A DNA stretch of 64,000 bases from the NCBI GenBank assembly GCA_900770295.1, contig CAAGJQ010000089.1, forward strand, positions 39,888 to 103,887. Direction: 5' to 3'. Below the pieces are notes generated by a model. It did not search any database. It saw nothing but the letters and a program-made list of their open reading frames with translations, and was not told the DNA's origin. Shown here in pieces: positions 49,255-57,986 of this stretch. Numbering within the stretch: position 1 is the first letter of the stretch; each line of letters opens with the position of its first letter. The DNA is from an uncultured Oscillibacter sp. (GTDB taxonomy: Bacteria; Bacillota; Clostridia; Oscillospirales; Oscillospiraceae). A program made the position numbers and the translations under genes.

Positions 49255-50880
49255 TCAGCCTCCCATTTCATCGGCTTGGGCGGGGATCAGCACCGTGTCG
49301 CCCTCCTCCAGGCCGGAAGTGATCTCGATGTACGCCTCGTCATTGAAGCCCAGGGCGACAGTGCGCTCCTCCAGCTTTGAGGGGTCCGCCACAGCGGTGC
49401 CGTCCTCCGCCATGGCGCCCTCACCGGGCACCAGGACGGTATTGCCCCGTTCCACAGCGCCCACCGGCACACACAGGACATTCTCCGCCGTCTCGCACAG
49501 GATGGTGGCGGAGACGTTCATGCCGGGCTTTAGACCGCCGTACTCCGATACCGTGATGGTGACGGGATAGGTGGTGAAGCCGTTGGTGGTGGTGCCGTTG
49601 ACGCTGACCTTCTCCACCCGGCCCGTAAAGGTCTGTCCCGGCAGAGCGGCGGCGGTGACCTCCACCGTCTGCCCCACCCGGACCTTGGCGATGTCCAGCT
49701 CGTTGACGTTCATCTTCATTTTCAGGGAGCTGAGATCGTATATCACCGCCAAAGTACCGGAACCGACGCCGTCCACCTTGTCCCCGGCCTTGAAATTCTT
49801 TTCAATGACCGTGCCGGAGATGGGAGAGGTGATCTTGTAGTCGTCCACCGCGTCCGCCGCCGTGCTGGCCGAAAGCCTGCTGCTCTCCACGGTCAGCCGG
49901 GCGTTTTCCAGCTGCTGGCGGTTGGCATCGGATTCGATGGTACAGAGGACCTCCCCTTTTTGGACCGTGCTGCCTGCCAGCTTGTCAAAGCCGGTGACGC
50001 TGCCGCTGCCGGAGGCGTATACCGTGACGGAGTCCGGCATGGTCACAGGTGCGTTTCCATAGCTGCAATAGCTGCCGATGACGGCGGAGGCGGTATAGGC
50101 GTCGGACAGGACGCCGGGGTTGTTCACCTTCACCCGGACGCTGCTGCCCTCCATGCCGTTACTGGTGATGGAGGTGGAATTGGAGACAGAGACGACGCTG
50201 CCCTGCACGGGGCCGTCAAAGTTCCCCACGAATACGGTGGCGCTCTGGCCTACATAGAACTGGCCGGGCTCCACATAGGGGAACAGAAAATCAATGGTCA
50301 CATCCGTGCTGGCCACGATCTTTGCCAGAGCCGTGCCGGCGGTGACGCTGTCGCCGTTGTGGGCATATACCTCGTTGAGGGTCCCGGATATGGACACCAT
50401 GGGCTGCAAGGCCTCCTGGGCCTGGGCATAGCTGAGTTTGGCCTGCTCCACGGAGATATTGGCCCGGCTCACAGAGCTCCGGGCATCCCCACTGTCCATG
50501 GCGTACAGCAGCGTCCCCTGGGTCACAAGGTCGCCCTCCTCAAAAGGGGCGCTTTCGATCTCACCGGAGATCAGAGTCGTAACCTGGTAGGAGTCGGCGG
50601 GTTCCAGGGTGGCAGACCCGGAGACGGACACTGTCAGATCCCGGCGGACCGCCTGGGCCGCCACATATCCGGAGGCCGCCGGCTCCGCCTTCCCGCCCAG
50701 TACGGACGCCGCCCCCCACACCAGCGCCGCCACAGCCAGCAGCACGGCCAGAATCCTCACGCCCCGGCGCTTCTTCCCGCCTTTGGAGCCAAGGGGCTTC
50801 TTCCGCTTCTTTGCAGCAAGTGCCGGTGTGTTGTCCACGGCGATCTGCTCCTCATTTTTCAAGGTCTCATCCATATCCAT
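49255..50880 (-). CDS. HlyD/RND-type membrane fusion adaptor
   Basis: This 541-aa adaptor has a basic cytoplasmic start, one TM helix at about 41-60 (VRILAVLLAVAALVWGAASV) and an extracytoplasmic part. Two half-biotinyl motifs are present (SGEIESAPFEEGDLVTQGTL and SPISGTVIEKNFKAGDKVDG), a helical hairpin, and beta-barrel repeats ending VLCVPVGAVERGNTVLVPGE. In Gram-positives such adaptors (YknX-like) assemble MacB-type pumps. It is the first gene of the efflux operon, and a likely operator lies on its promoter. Confidence 0.88.
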   Translation of the reverse strand: MDMDETLKNEEQIAVDNTPALAAKKRKKPLGSKGGKKRRGVRILAVLLAVAALVWGAASVLGGKAEPAASGYVAAQAVRRDLTVSVSGSATLEPADSYQVTTLISGEIESAPFEEGDLVTQGTLLYAMDSGDARSSVSRANISVEQAKLSYAQAQEALQPMVSISGTLNEVYAHNGDSVTAGTALAKIVASTDVTIDFLFPYVEPGQFYVGQSATVFVGNFDGPVQGSVVSVSNSTSITSNGMEGSSVRVKVNNPGVLSDAYTASAVIGSYCSYGNAPVTMPDSVTVYASGSGSVTGFDKLAGSTVQKGEVLCTIESDANRQQLENARLTVESSRLSASTAADAVDDYKITSPISGTVIEKNFKAGDKVDGVGSGTLAVIYDLSSLKMKMNVNELDIAKVRVGQTVEVTAAALPGQTFTGRVEKVSVNGTTTNGFTTYPVTITVSEYGGLKPGMNVSATILCETAENVLCVPVGAVERGNTVLVPGEGAMAEDGTAVADPSKLEERTVALGFNDEAYIEITSGLEEGDTVLIPAQADEMGG

Positions 50881-50988
50881 GTTTCCGTCTCCTCGCTTTC
50901 ATGATTTCGCCCGACAGGCTGTTCTGTTCAGGTCCCTGATCTCTATGACGAAACAGCCCCGCCGTTTTCTTCAAGCCGCTTTTGTATC

Positions 50989-51043
50989 ATTGTACTATTG
51001 TATTGAATAATTAGTACAATAACACATATTTTCAATTTGTCAA
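50989..51043 (-). promoter_or_regulatory. Promoter/operator of the MacB-type efflux operon
   Basis: On the minus strand TTGACA (51043-51038) and a weak TATTGT (51021-51016). A perfect inverted repeat ATTGTACTA-N14-TAGTACAAT (arms 50989-50997 and 51012-51020) overlaps the -10 and start. No regulator gene is adjacent. Confidence 0.6.
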
Positions 51044-51125
51044 GCGCCCGCTTAAAATTTTCTGCCCTCTTTTGAGAACACTACGCCCTCCCCCTGCTGG
51101 AAGGTCAAGCACTTTTTAAGAAAAA

Positions 51126-51160
51126 CAGGCAGACCAGCGGATCTCTCCGGCAGTCTGCCC
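51126..51160 (-). terminator. Terminator after the exonuclease gene
   Basis: Stem GGCAGAC (51128-51134) with GTCTGCC (51153-51159) plus partial inner pairing; TGTTTTTCTT follows on the minus strand. Confidence 0.65.
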
Positions 51161-51178
51161 GTCTCACGGAATATGTAC

Positions 51179-51859
51179 TTAGCTTCTTTCATACAGCGGC
51201 ACCGTCCGCTGATAGGGCTGGGGCCGGTAGGTCACGGAGGCGATTTTCCGGCCGGAAACGCCGTATTTTGGATGGGTGCCGAACAGGTCGATGTACCGGT
51301 CCAGATCGTCCCGCTCATCTGCCATGGCCTCCAGCAGCTGAACCGTCGCCCGGGCATCGTCCACGGCCCGGTGGCTGTTCACCGCCGTGTCCCCCAGGCC
51401 ATATGCGTCGATGGCGTTGCAGAGCTTGTGGGGATAGTCCCGCCGGTCCCTGTACACCGTCAGGGCATCCAGGAACCTGGGGGCCCGCAGGACGTCCACC
51501 CGGCCGTAGGGACGCAGGAACCAGTACAGAAAATTCAGATCAAACTGGGCGTTATAGGCCACCAGCAATGGGGCTTTTGCCCCATCCAGCAGGGCGCAGA
51601 ACCGGGGCACCGCCTCCGCCTGATCCACGCCCTCCGCCGCAAGCTGACGGTCGGTGATGCCCGTCAGATTCGTAATAAAAGGCGGCAGGGTCTGTCCCTC
51701 CGGCAGACGGACCAGCAAGTCCATGCTCTCCCGCTCCACGCCGTTTTCCAGACTCACAGCCCCCAGCTCGATGATGCGGTCCCGGCCGAACTCAATGCCC
51801 GTGGTCTCTGTGTCGAACACCACGACGCGGTCAAACTGTTTCCAGAGTCTCTCCATCAC
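51179..51859 (-). CDS. DEDDh 3'-5' exonuclease (DnaQ-like)
   Basis: This 226-aa exonuclease has the DEDDh motifs: ExoI VVVFDTETTGIEFG (Asp and Glu), ExoII LLVAYNAQFDLNFLYWF and ExoIII AVNSHRAVDDARATV with the His-x4-Asp. It is like the epsilon/PolC-exo family but stand-alone. It probably trims DNA or RNA ends. A GTG at 51859 and the ATG at 51856 are both possible starts after GGAGGG; both overlap the stop of the nuclease gene upstream. The two genes form an operon. Confidence 0.88.
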   Translation of the reverse strand: MMERLWKQFDRVVVFDTETTGIEFGRDRIIELGAVSLENGVERESMDLLVRLPEGQTLPPFITNLTGITDRQLAAEGVDQAEAVPRFCALLDGAKAPLLVAYNAQFDLNFLYWFLRPYGRVDVLRAPRFLDALTVYRDRRDYPHKLCNAIDAYGLGDTAVNSHRAVDDARATVQLLEAMADERDDLDRYIDLFGTHPKYGVSGRKIASVTYRPQPYQRTVPLYERS

Positions 51860-52701
51860 GGTGTTCCCTCCTCCGCCAAATGGCTCTCGCCTGTGGCATA
51901 GTCGATGACCACGCCCGGCTGGACATTGTACACAAATACGTGAAAGCAGACGCCCTCGCCGCCGTCCTCTACGGACCAGGCCTCCATCTCCACGCCTCTG
52001 GCCACCAGCTCCAGTCCCTCAAAAATGGGGGTCACGCGGTAGAGCACGTGGTATCCCGTCTCCTCCACAAAATCCGCCACCTGGTTTTCAAAGGGCAGCA
52101 TTCCGGTCACATTCAGATAGCGGGTCCCGGTGATCAGGTTGCGCTCGTTGGCATTCTCTCCCGCCAGTTGATAGCCGATCAGGTGGCAGCGGTTGTACAG
52201 GTACTTTCCATCCACGCAGTCGTATTTCGCCATCTGCCAGCCGGAGGGCTTGACCATGCCGATGGCTCCCCGCTCCTCCGTGGGCATCAGCTCCCGGCAC
52301 ACATTGGCATAGGCCACGCCGCAGCGTCCCAGGAGGTCCAGGGAGCTGTATGTTTCAAACGGCGTCTGATCGGTCCGTTCCTCCTCCGTAAAATTGGGCA
52401 GGTTCCCGTTCAGCTCCACATAGGGGTCCCCGCTGTACTCCGGGAGATTTTCCAGCGTGATCTCCTCCCCGGAGCTCCGCAGGTTCTCCTGAGCTTCTTC
52501 CGGAAGCAGCCGCCGGATGGTCTCCAGAAGCCTTTCTCCAAAGGACCGGGGGATCTGCTCCTGAATATTTTCCAGGATCGTGTCCGCTGGAAGCTCCGGC
52601 AGCATCCCGTATCCGTGCAGCAGCGCGATCCCGCCGCACAGCAGCAAAACCGCCAAAAGCGGAACTGTTTTCTGCCGTTTTTTTCTCTTGTGCTTCGCCA
52701 T
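51856..52701 (-). CDS. DNA/RNA non-specific endonuclease, membrane-anchored or secreted
   Basis: This 281-aa nuclease has a basic N terminus (MAKHKRKKRQKTV) and one TM or signal helix at about 13-29. The C-terminal nuclease domain includes GWQMAKYDCVDGKYLYNRCH, where NRCHLIGYQLAGEN is the DRGH-like catalytic His region, and NLITGTRYLNVTGMLPFE. It resembles EndA/Spd1 of streptococci. It may degrade external DNA for nutrients. No clear ribosome site precedes the ATG (GACAGAGA only). It overlaps the exonuclease gene. Confidence 0.85.
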   Translation of the reverse strand: MAKHKRKKRQKTVPLLAVLLLCGGIALLHGYGMLPELPADTILENIQEQIPRSFGERLLETIRRLLPEEAQENLRSSGEEITLENLPEYSGDPYVELNGNLPNFTEEERTDQTPFETYSSLDLLGRCGVAYANVCRELMPTEERGAIGMVKPSGWQMAKYDCVDGKYLYNRCHLIGYQLAGENANERNLITGTRYLNVTGMLPFENQVADFVEETGYHVLYRVTPIFEGLELVARGVEMEAWSVEDGGEGVCFHVFVYNVQPGVVIDYATGESHLAEEGTP

Positions 52702-52846
52702 GGTCTGTCTCTGTCACTCGTCCTTCCCATATCTCAAAACAGATGCTTTTCCATATGCGCATTCCGCCCCGCACCTTTCAAAAGGACGTATGCCAGGGCG
52801 TAAGCCAAATATCCGGCCAGAGCTCAGGTGTCCGGATGCAAAATGA

Positions 52847-52870
52847 CAGCCGCCGGATTTTCGGCGGCTG
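52847..52870 (-). terminator. Terminator of the sfsA-mntP operon
   Basis: A 9-bp stem (52847-52855 with 52862-52870), loop GATTTT, 10 bases after the mntP stop; TCATTTT follows on the minus strand. Confidence 0.6.
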
Positions 52871-52879
52871 CTCACATCT

Positions 52880-53452
52880 TCAGAGAATTCCCAGATGCTC
52901 CAGTAAAATCTTCACGCCCAAGAGAATCAGGATCACGCCTCCGGCCAGCTCCGCCCGCTTTTTATACCGGGCGCCGAAAAAGTTGCCAACAGCCACGCCA
53001 ACCAAAGACAGGAAAAACGTGGTGCAGCCGATGATGGAAATCGCCGGTACAATGGCGACCTCCAGAAACGCAAAGGTCACGCCCACCGCAAGCGCGTCAA
53101 TGCTGGTTGCCACCGCCATCAGAAACAGCTGTTTATAATCCAGCTTCGTGGTGACCGCGCAGGCTGTCTCCTCCTCTTCCGGGGACAGCGCCTCCCGCAC
53201 CATATTGCCGCCGATCAGGCCCAGCAGAACAAAGGCGATCCAGTGGTCAACGCTCTGGATATATCCGGCAAACTGGGACCCCAGCAGCCAGCCGATAAAC
53301 GGCATCAGCGCCTGAAAACCACCGAAAAACAGGGCGATCACAGCCGCATACTTCCAATTCAGCTTCGGCATACACAGGCCCTGGCAGATTGCCACGGCAA
53401 ACGCGTCCATGGAAAGTCCCACGCCAATGAGAAACAGCTCCAGAATACTCAT
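52880..53452 (-). CDS. mntP: Manganese efflux pump MntP
   Basis: This 190-aa protein has six TM helices in two repeats. The conserved aspartates lie in GVGLSMDAFAVAI (residues 11-23) and ATSIDALAVGV (about 114-124). The loop SPEEEETACAV links the halves. MntP exports excess Mn2+. In many bacteria it is controlled by a manganese riboswitch or MntR; neither is visible in the 19-base gap to sfsA. It therefore probably shares the sfsA transcript. Confidence 0.92.
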   Translation of the reverse strand: MSILELFLIGVGLSMDAFAVAICQGLCMPKLNWKYAAVIALFFGGFQALMPFIGWLLGSQFAGYIQSVDHWIAFVLLGLIGGNMVREALSPEEEETACAVTTKLDYKQLFLMAVATSIDALAVGVTFAFLEVAIVPAISIIGCTTFFLSLVGVAVGNFFGARYKKRAELAGGVILILLGVKILLEHLGIL

Positions 53453-53471
53453 GGTCCCACTCCTACTGTCT

Positions 53472-54152
53472 TTACAGAATCACCGGCACCGGTCTGCGGA
53501 TCGACAGGCTGTCCGGCGTGACCGCGCAGTCAAAGGCCCGGACGTTCACCCCCTGGGCCGCAGCTTTCCGCAGCGCCTCGCCAAAGGCCGGGTGCGTCTC
53601 ATCATTGGGAGAAACACGGTCAATATTTTCCATTTGTATCACAAAAAACAGTGTCGCGTCAAGTCCGCTCTGCACCGCCCGCTGCAATTCCAGAATATGC
53701 TTCACGCCCCGTTCCGTAGGCGCGTCCGGAAAACGGGCGGCCCCGTTCTCCTCCAATGTGACGCCCTTCACCTCCACCAGGTGAGGACCGCAGGGCGTTT
53801 CCAGGCAAAAGTCCAGGCGGGAATCTCCATAGACATACTCGCCCCGGACCGCCGTGACGTCCGGCGCAAAGCCGCCTGCCGCCGCCCATTCGGCAAAGAC
53901 TTGATTGGGGGCCTGCGCATCCATGTTGATCAGGCGGTCCCCCTTCTCCACGGCAATGAGGTCATATGCCGTCTTTCTGGCCGGATTCTTACCCCGTTCC
54001 AGATAAACCGTGGCGCCGGGGATCAGAAGCTCCCTGCACCGTCCCGTGTTTTTGACATGGACCGTCTGGATGCCGTCCGCTGTCTCCACATGGGCAATAA
54101 ACCGATTGGGCCGGTCCAAAAAACGTCCTGAAATCACCGATTGATACCGCAT
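53472..54152 (-). CDS. sfsA: SfsA family protein
   Basis: This 226-aa protein matches SfsA (sugar fermentation stimulation) throughout: FLDRPNRFIAHV, VHVKNTGRCRELLIPGATVY, NPARKTAYDLIAVEKG, DSRLDFCLE with LVEVKGVTLEENG and RVSPNDETHPAFGEALRKA. The core is a PD-(D/E)XK nuclease-like fold, and E. coli SfsA binds DNA; its biochemical role is not settled. An extended -10 (TGTTATACT, minus strand near 54200) lies before it. It is followed by mntP. Confidence 0.92.
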   Translation of the reverse strand: MRYQSVISGRFLDRPNRFIAHVETADGIQTVHVKNTGRCRELLIPGATVYLERGKNPARKTAYDLIAVEKGDRLINMDAQAPNQVFAEWAAAGGFAPDVTAVRGEYVYGDSRLDFCLETPCGPHLVEVKGVTLEENGAARFPDAPTERGVKHILELQRAVQSGLDATLFFVIQMENIDRVSPNDETHPAFGEALRKAAAQGVNVRAFDCAVTPDSLSIRRPVPVIL

Positions 54153-54361
54153 AGCCGTGCCCGCCCCCTTCAGACAGTCATTTTTGCTTCTTGTAGTATA
54201 ACATATTTCATTTTGTGAATCGGCCCAATATAATCGTTTTCCATTTTTCTTTTTCCGTTATTTTCTACAAAAACCGACGCATTAAATCTGAACAACATCC
54301 GATTGTTTTTCATCTTTGAACTTGTTACAATGTATACAATTATCATTTTGGGAGGGAACCT

Positions 54362-54628
54362 ATGGACTATTCCATCATATTTGTCTGTCTGATGGGCATG
54401 GGCACCGTGTTTTTCGGGTTGGTCTGCCTGATTGTCCTGACGACACTTCTGGGGCGCATCTGCGGCCGCAGCCAACAGGAGGCTCCGGCAGTTTGTCCGG
54501 CAGCTCCCGCGCCTGCGTCCCCGGAGCCCAATCAGCAGGAGCTGATCGCCGCGGTCTCCGCCGCAATTGCGGAGGAACTGGGTACCGATATCACCGGCAT
54601 CCGCATTTTGTCCCTGAAAAAACTATAA
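54362..54628 (+). CDS. oadG: OadG-like gamma subunit of the sodium-pumping decarboxylase
   Basis: This 88-aa protein has one N-terminal TM helix (residues 4-29, IIFVCLMGMGTVFFGLVCLI), a Pro/Ala-rich linker and a short C-terminal helix ending ITGIRILSLKKL. OadG subunits stabilise the oxaloacetate/glutaconyl-CoA-type decarboxylase in the membrane and bind its biotin carrier side. GGGAGGG lies 5 bases before ATG. The order gamma, biotin carrier, beta, alpha is a single operon. Confidence 0.87.
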   Translation: MDYSIIFVCLMGMGTVFFGLVCLIVLTTLLGRICGRSQQEAPAVCPAAPAPASPEPNQQELIAAVSAAIAEELGTDITGIRILSLKKL

Positions 54629-54661
54629 GCCGTAAGGAACCGAAAGAAGGAGAGAAACACC

Positions 54662-55021
54662 ATGAAAAAATACAGAGTGACCGTCAACGGCACCGCCTAT
54701 GAAATCGAACTGGAAGAACTGACCGGTGCCGCCCCTGCCGCGCCGGCCCCTGCCGCAGCTGCCCCCGCTGCTCCGGCCCCCGCTCCGGCTGCGGCCGCTC
54801 CCGCCGGCGGTGAGCAGGTGACCTCCCCCATGCCCGGCACCATTCTGTCCGTCAATGTGGCCGCCGGAGACGCTGTCAAGCGTGGCCAGGTTCTGATGAT
54901 CCTGGAGGCCATGAAGATGGAAAACGAGATCATGTGCCCCTGCGACGGCAAAGTGGCCTCTGTCAATACCTCCAAGGGCGCTTCTGTGGAGTCCGGTACG
55001 CTGCTGTGCGTCATCCAGTGA
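54662..55021 (+). CDS. Biotin carrier subunit of the decarboxylase
   Basis: This 119-aa biotinyl protein has a short N-terminal beta segment (YRVTVNGTAYEIELEELT), an Ala/Pro linker (residues 22-50) and a biotinyl domain. The biotinylated Lys is in ILEAMKMENEI. In classic OadA this domain is the C terminus of the alpha subunit; here it is a separate gene. It moves carboxyl groups from the alpha site to the beta membrane channel. Confidence 0.92.
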   Translation: MKKYRVTVNGTAYEIELEELTGAAPAAPAPAAAAPAAPAPAPAAAAPAGGEQVTSPMPGTILSVNVAAGDAVKRGQVLMILEAMKMENEIMCPCDGKVASVNTSKGASVESGTLLCVIQ

Positions 55022-55039
55022 CAGACTGGAGGACCAAGT

Positions 55040-56464
55040 ATGGAAGCTATCCTGAATTTTATCAATGACACCGGCTTCGTTCTGTTTTTTCAGGACGGTG
55101 GGTGGAAGAATCTGGTGATGCTCTGCATCGCCTGTTTCCTGCTGTATCTGGGCATCGGCAAAAAATTTGAGCCCCTGCTGATGTGCACCATCGCCTTCGG
55201 CATGCTGATGACCAACCTGCCCGGCGCAGGGATGTTCCACGAGATCCTCTTCGCCGGAGGACATATCCACTGGGACCTGATCGGAGGGTCCCCCATCACT
55301 GCGGAATTTTTGAGTGAGATGCAGGAGCTGGGCGTATCTCAAAATGTTCTGGCGCCATATGTGGAGCAGCTGATGACCGCGGCGCAGGCCGCCTTCTCTC
55401 CGGAAGTCGTGGAAAATGCGATGGCGGAGATTGCCGCCTCTGCCAACGGTGCGCTGAGCACCTTTGAAGTCCAGCTGGAGGCGCTGGTCCAGGCGGAGCA
55501 GGCTGCCGCCTATTATGGCATCGAAATGGCCGGCGCCACCGTCAGTACCGGCCTCATCGACATTCTGTACCTGGGCGTGAAGCTGGGTATCTATCCCTGT
55601 CTGATCTTCATGGGCGTGGGCGCCATGACCGACTTCGGCCCCCTGATCGCCAACCCCAAGAGCCTGCTGCTGGGCGCTGCCGCCCAGGTGGGCATCTTCC
55701 TGACCTACGCCGGCTGCCGCCTCATGGGCTTCACCGGCGCGGAGGCCGGTTCCATCGGCATCATCGGCGGCGCCGACGGCCCCACGGCCATCTTCGTCAC
55801 CGCCATGCTGGCTCCGGCCCTGCTGGGCCCCATCGCCGTGGCGGCCTACTCCTACATGGCGCTGGTGCCCGTCATCCAGCCGCCCATCATGAAGCTGCTG
55901 ACCACCGAGAAGGAGCGGCAGATCGTCATGAAGCCCCTGCGGCAGGTATCCAAGAAGGAAAAGATCATCTTCCCCATTGTTGTCACCATCTTCGTGGCCC
56001 TGCTGGTGCCCTCCGCCGGTCCCCTGATTGCCTGTCTGATGCTGGGCAACCTGTTCAGGGAGTGCGGCGTCACTGAGCGGCTCAGCAAGACCGTCCAGAA
56101 CGAGCTGATCAACATCGTCACCATCTTCCTGGGCGTGTCCGTGGGCGCCACCGCCACCGGCGCCACCTTCCTGTCCCTCCAGACCATCAAGATCATGGTC
56201 ATGGGCATCGTGGCCTTCGGCTGCGGCACCGCCGGCGGCGTATTGCTGGCTAAGTTCATGAACCTGTTCCTGAAGGAGAAGATCAATCCCCTCATCGGCT
56301 CCGCCGGAGTGTCCGCCGTGCCCATGGCCGCCCGCGTGTCTCAGAAGGTGGGCCAGGAGGCCAATCCCGGCAACTTCCTGCTGATGCACGCCATGGGCCC
56401 CAACGTGGCCGGCGTCATCGGCTCCGCCATCGCGGCAGGCGTGCTCATTTCCCTGTTCGGTTAA
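55040..56464 (+). CDS. oadB: Sodium-translocating decarboxylase beta subunit
   Basis: This 474-aa membrane protein decarboxylates carboxybiotin and pumps Na+. Family regions are IYPCLIFMGVGAMTDFGPLI, GIIGGADGPTAIFVTAMLAP and IAAGVLISLFG. It is 50-90 residues longer than usual because of an Ala/Glu-rich insert at about residues 92-165 (SQNVLAPYVEQLMTAAQAAF ... AQAEQAAAYYGI-like). GGAGG is 7 bases before ATG. The enzyme converts the energy of decarboxylation to a sodium gradient. Confidence 0.93.
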   Translation: MEAILNFINDTGFVLFFQDGGWKNLVMLCIACFLLYLGIGKKFEPLLMCTIAFGMLMTNLPGAGMFHEILFAGGHIHWDLIGGSPITAEFLSEMQELGVSQNVLAPYVEQLMTAAQAAFSPEVVENAMAEIAASANGALSTFEVQLEALVQAEQAAAYYGIEMAGATVSTGLIDILYLGVKLGIYPCLIFMGVGAMTDFGPLIANPKSLLLGAAAQVGIFLTYAGCRLMGFTGAEAGSIGIIGGADGPTAIFVTAMLAPALLGPIAVAAYSYMALVPVIQPPIMKLLTTEKERQIVMKPLRQVSKKEKIIFPIVVTIFVALLVPSAGPLIACLMLGNLFRECGVTERLSKTVQNELINIVTIFLGVSVGATATGATFLSLQTIKIMVMGIVAFGCGTAGGVLLAKFMNLFLKEKINPLIGSAGVSAVPMAARVSQKVGQEANPGNFLLMHAMGPNVAGVIGSAIAAGVLISLFG

Positions 56465-56479
56465 GGGAGGGACATGACT

Positions 56480-57937
56480 ATGGAATTTTTGTCTAACAAG
56501 CCTTTGTATATCACGGACACCATCCTCCGTGACGCCCACCAGTCCCAGGCGGCCACCCGCATGCGGGTGGAGGACATGCTCCCCGCCTGCGAAATCCTGG
56601 ACTCCATCGGCTACTGGTCCCTGGAGTGCTGGGGCGGCGCCACCTTCGACTCCTGCATGCGCTTCCTCAACGAGGACCCCTGGGAGCGCCTGCGGAAGCT
56701 GCGCAAGGCCCTGCCCCATACCAAGCTGCAAATGCTGTTCCGTGGCCAGAACATCCTGGGCTACAAGCACTATGCCGACGACGTGGTGGACGCCTTCTGC
56801 CGCAAGTCCATCGAAAACGGCATTGACATCATCCGCATCTTCGACGCCCTGAACGACGTGCGGAACCTGGAGCAGGCCATTAAGTCCACCAAGAAGTACG
56901 GCGGCATGGTGGAGGCCGCCATGAGCTACACCATCTCCCCCATCCACGACGAGGAGTACTTCGTCAAGCTGGCCAAGGAGCTGGAGCAGATGGGCGCCGA
57001 CGTCATCTGCATCAAGGACATGGCGAACCTGCTGCTGCCCATGAATGCCTACTCTCTGGTGAAGCGGCTGAAGGAGACGGTCTCCGTTCCCATCCACCTG
57101 CACACCCACAATACCACCGGCACCGGCGACATGGTGTATCTGATGGCCGCCTACGCAGGCGTGGACATCGTGGACACCGCCCTCAGCCCCCTGGCCAACG
57201 GCACCTCCCAGCCCGCCACGGAGTCCCTGGTGGCAACACTCCAGGGCACGGACCGGGACACCGGTCTGGACCTGAATAAGATGAGCGAAGCTGCCGCCCA
57301 CTTCCGCAAGGTGGCCCAGAAGCTGAAGGACCAGGGCTCTCTGGACCCCAAGGTGCTGAACGTGGACACCAACACCCTGCTGTATCAGGTGCCCGGCGGC
57401 ATGCTCTCCAACCTGATCTCCCAGCTGAAGCAGGCTGGCAAGGAGGACAAGTACTACGACGTGCTGGCGGAGATTCCCCGTGTCCGTGCGGACTACGGCT
57501 ATCCCCCGCTGGTGACGCCCTCCAGTCAGATCGTGGGCACCCAGTCGGTCATGAACATCATCATGGGCGAGCGGTACAAGACCTTCACCAAGGAGTCCAA
57601 GGCCATGCTCCGGGGCGAGTACGGCAAGCTGCCCGGCGAGGTCAACGAGGAAGTTCGTGCCAAGGCCGGCATCAAGCCCGAGGACGTCATCACCTGCCGT
57701 CCGGCGGACCTGCTGGAGCCGGAGGTGGAGAAGTACCGGGAGGAGTACAAGGACATCGCCAAGAGCGACGAGGACGTGCTCTCTCTGGCCCTGTTCCCCC
57801 AGGTGGCGCCCAAGTTCCTGGCCTGGCGGGACGGCCCACACGAGGAGCCCGCGGCCAAGCCCGCCGAAGCTCCCAAGGCGGCGGCCCCCGCCGACCCCAA
57901 CGCGGTCCGGGAGCTGTACGTGGAGTACAAGGGTTAA
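56480..57937 (+). CDS. oadA: Oxaloacetate decarboxylase/pyruvate carboxylase-type alpha subunit, no biotin domain
   Basis: This 485-aa carboxyltransferase has the HMGL-like barrel: DTILRDAHQSQAATRM, ADVICIKDMANLL, LHTHNTTGTGDMVYLMAAYA, STALSPLANGTSQPA-like LANGTSQPATESLV, then the conserved carboxylase domain with SQIVGTQSVMNIIMGERYK. It ends in an Ala/Pro linker (AAKPAEAPKAAAPADP) and a short tail, with no biotinyl domain; the carrier is encoded upstream. Oxaloacetate is the likely substrate. I chose the second ATG, 8 bases after GGGAGGG. Confidence 0.9.
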   Translation: MEFLSNKPLYITDTILRDAHQSQAATRMRVEDMLPACEILDSIGYWSLECWGGATFDSCMRFLNEDPWERLRKLRKALPHTKLQMLFRGQNILGYKHYADDVVDAFCRKSIENGIDIIRIFDALNDVRNLEQAIKSTKKYGGMVEAAMSYTISPIHDEEYFVKLAKELEQMGADVICIKDMANLLLPMNAYSLVKRLKETVSVPIHLHTHNTTGTGDMVYLMAAYAGVDIVDTALSPLANGTSQPATESLVATLQGTDRDTGLDLNKMSEAAAHFRKVAQKLKDQGSLDPKVLNVDTNTLLYQVPGGMLSNLISQLKQAGKEDKYYDVLAEIPRVRADYGYPPLVTPSSQIVGTQSVMNIIMGERYKTFTKESKAMLRGEYGKLPGEVNEEVRAKAGIKPEDVITCRPADLLEPEVEKYREEYKDIAKSDEDVLSLALFPQVAPKFLAWRDGPHEEPAAKPAEAPKAAAPADPNAVRELYVEYKG

Positions 57938-57948
57938 CAACTGCATCA

Positions 57949-57982
57949 AAAAGGACGGTATCATCAGATACCGTCCTTTTTT
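57949..57982. terminator. Terminator of the decarboxylase operon
   Basis: A 13-bp stem (57949-57961 with 57968-57980), loop CATCAG, with A and T runs on both sides; it also ends the convergent minus-strand operon. Confidence 0.85.
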
Positions 57983-57986
57983 GCGC

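Noticed and set aside
53453..53471. Manganese (yybP-ykoY) riboswitch before mntP
   Set aside because: Only 19 bases separate sfsA and mntP, too short for the element.
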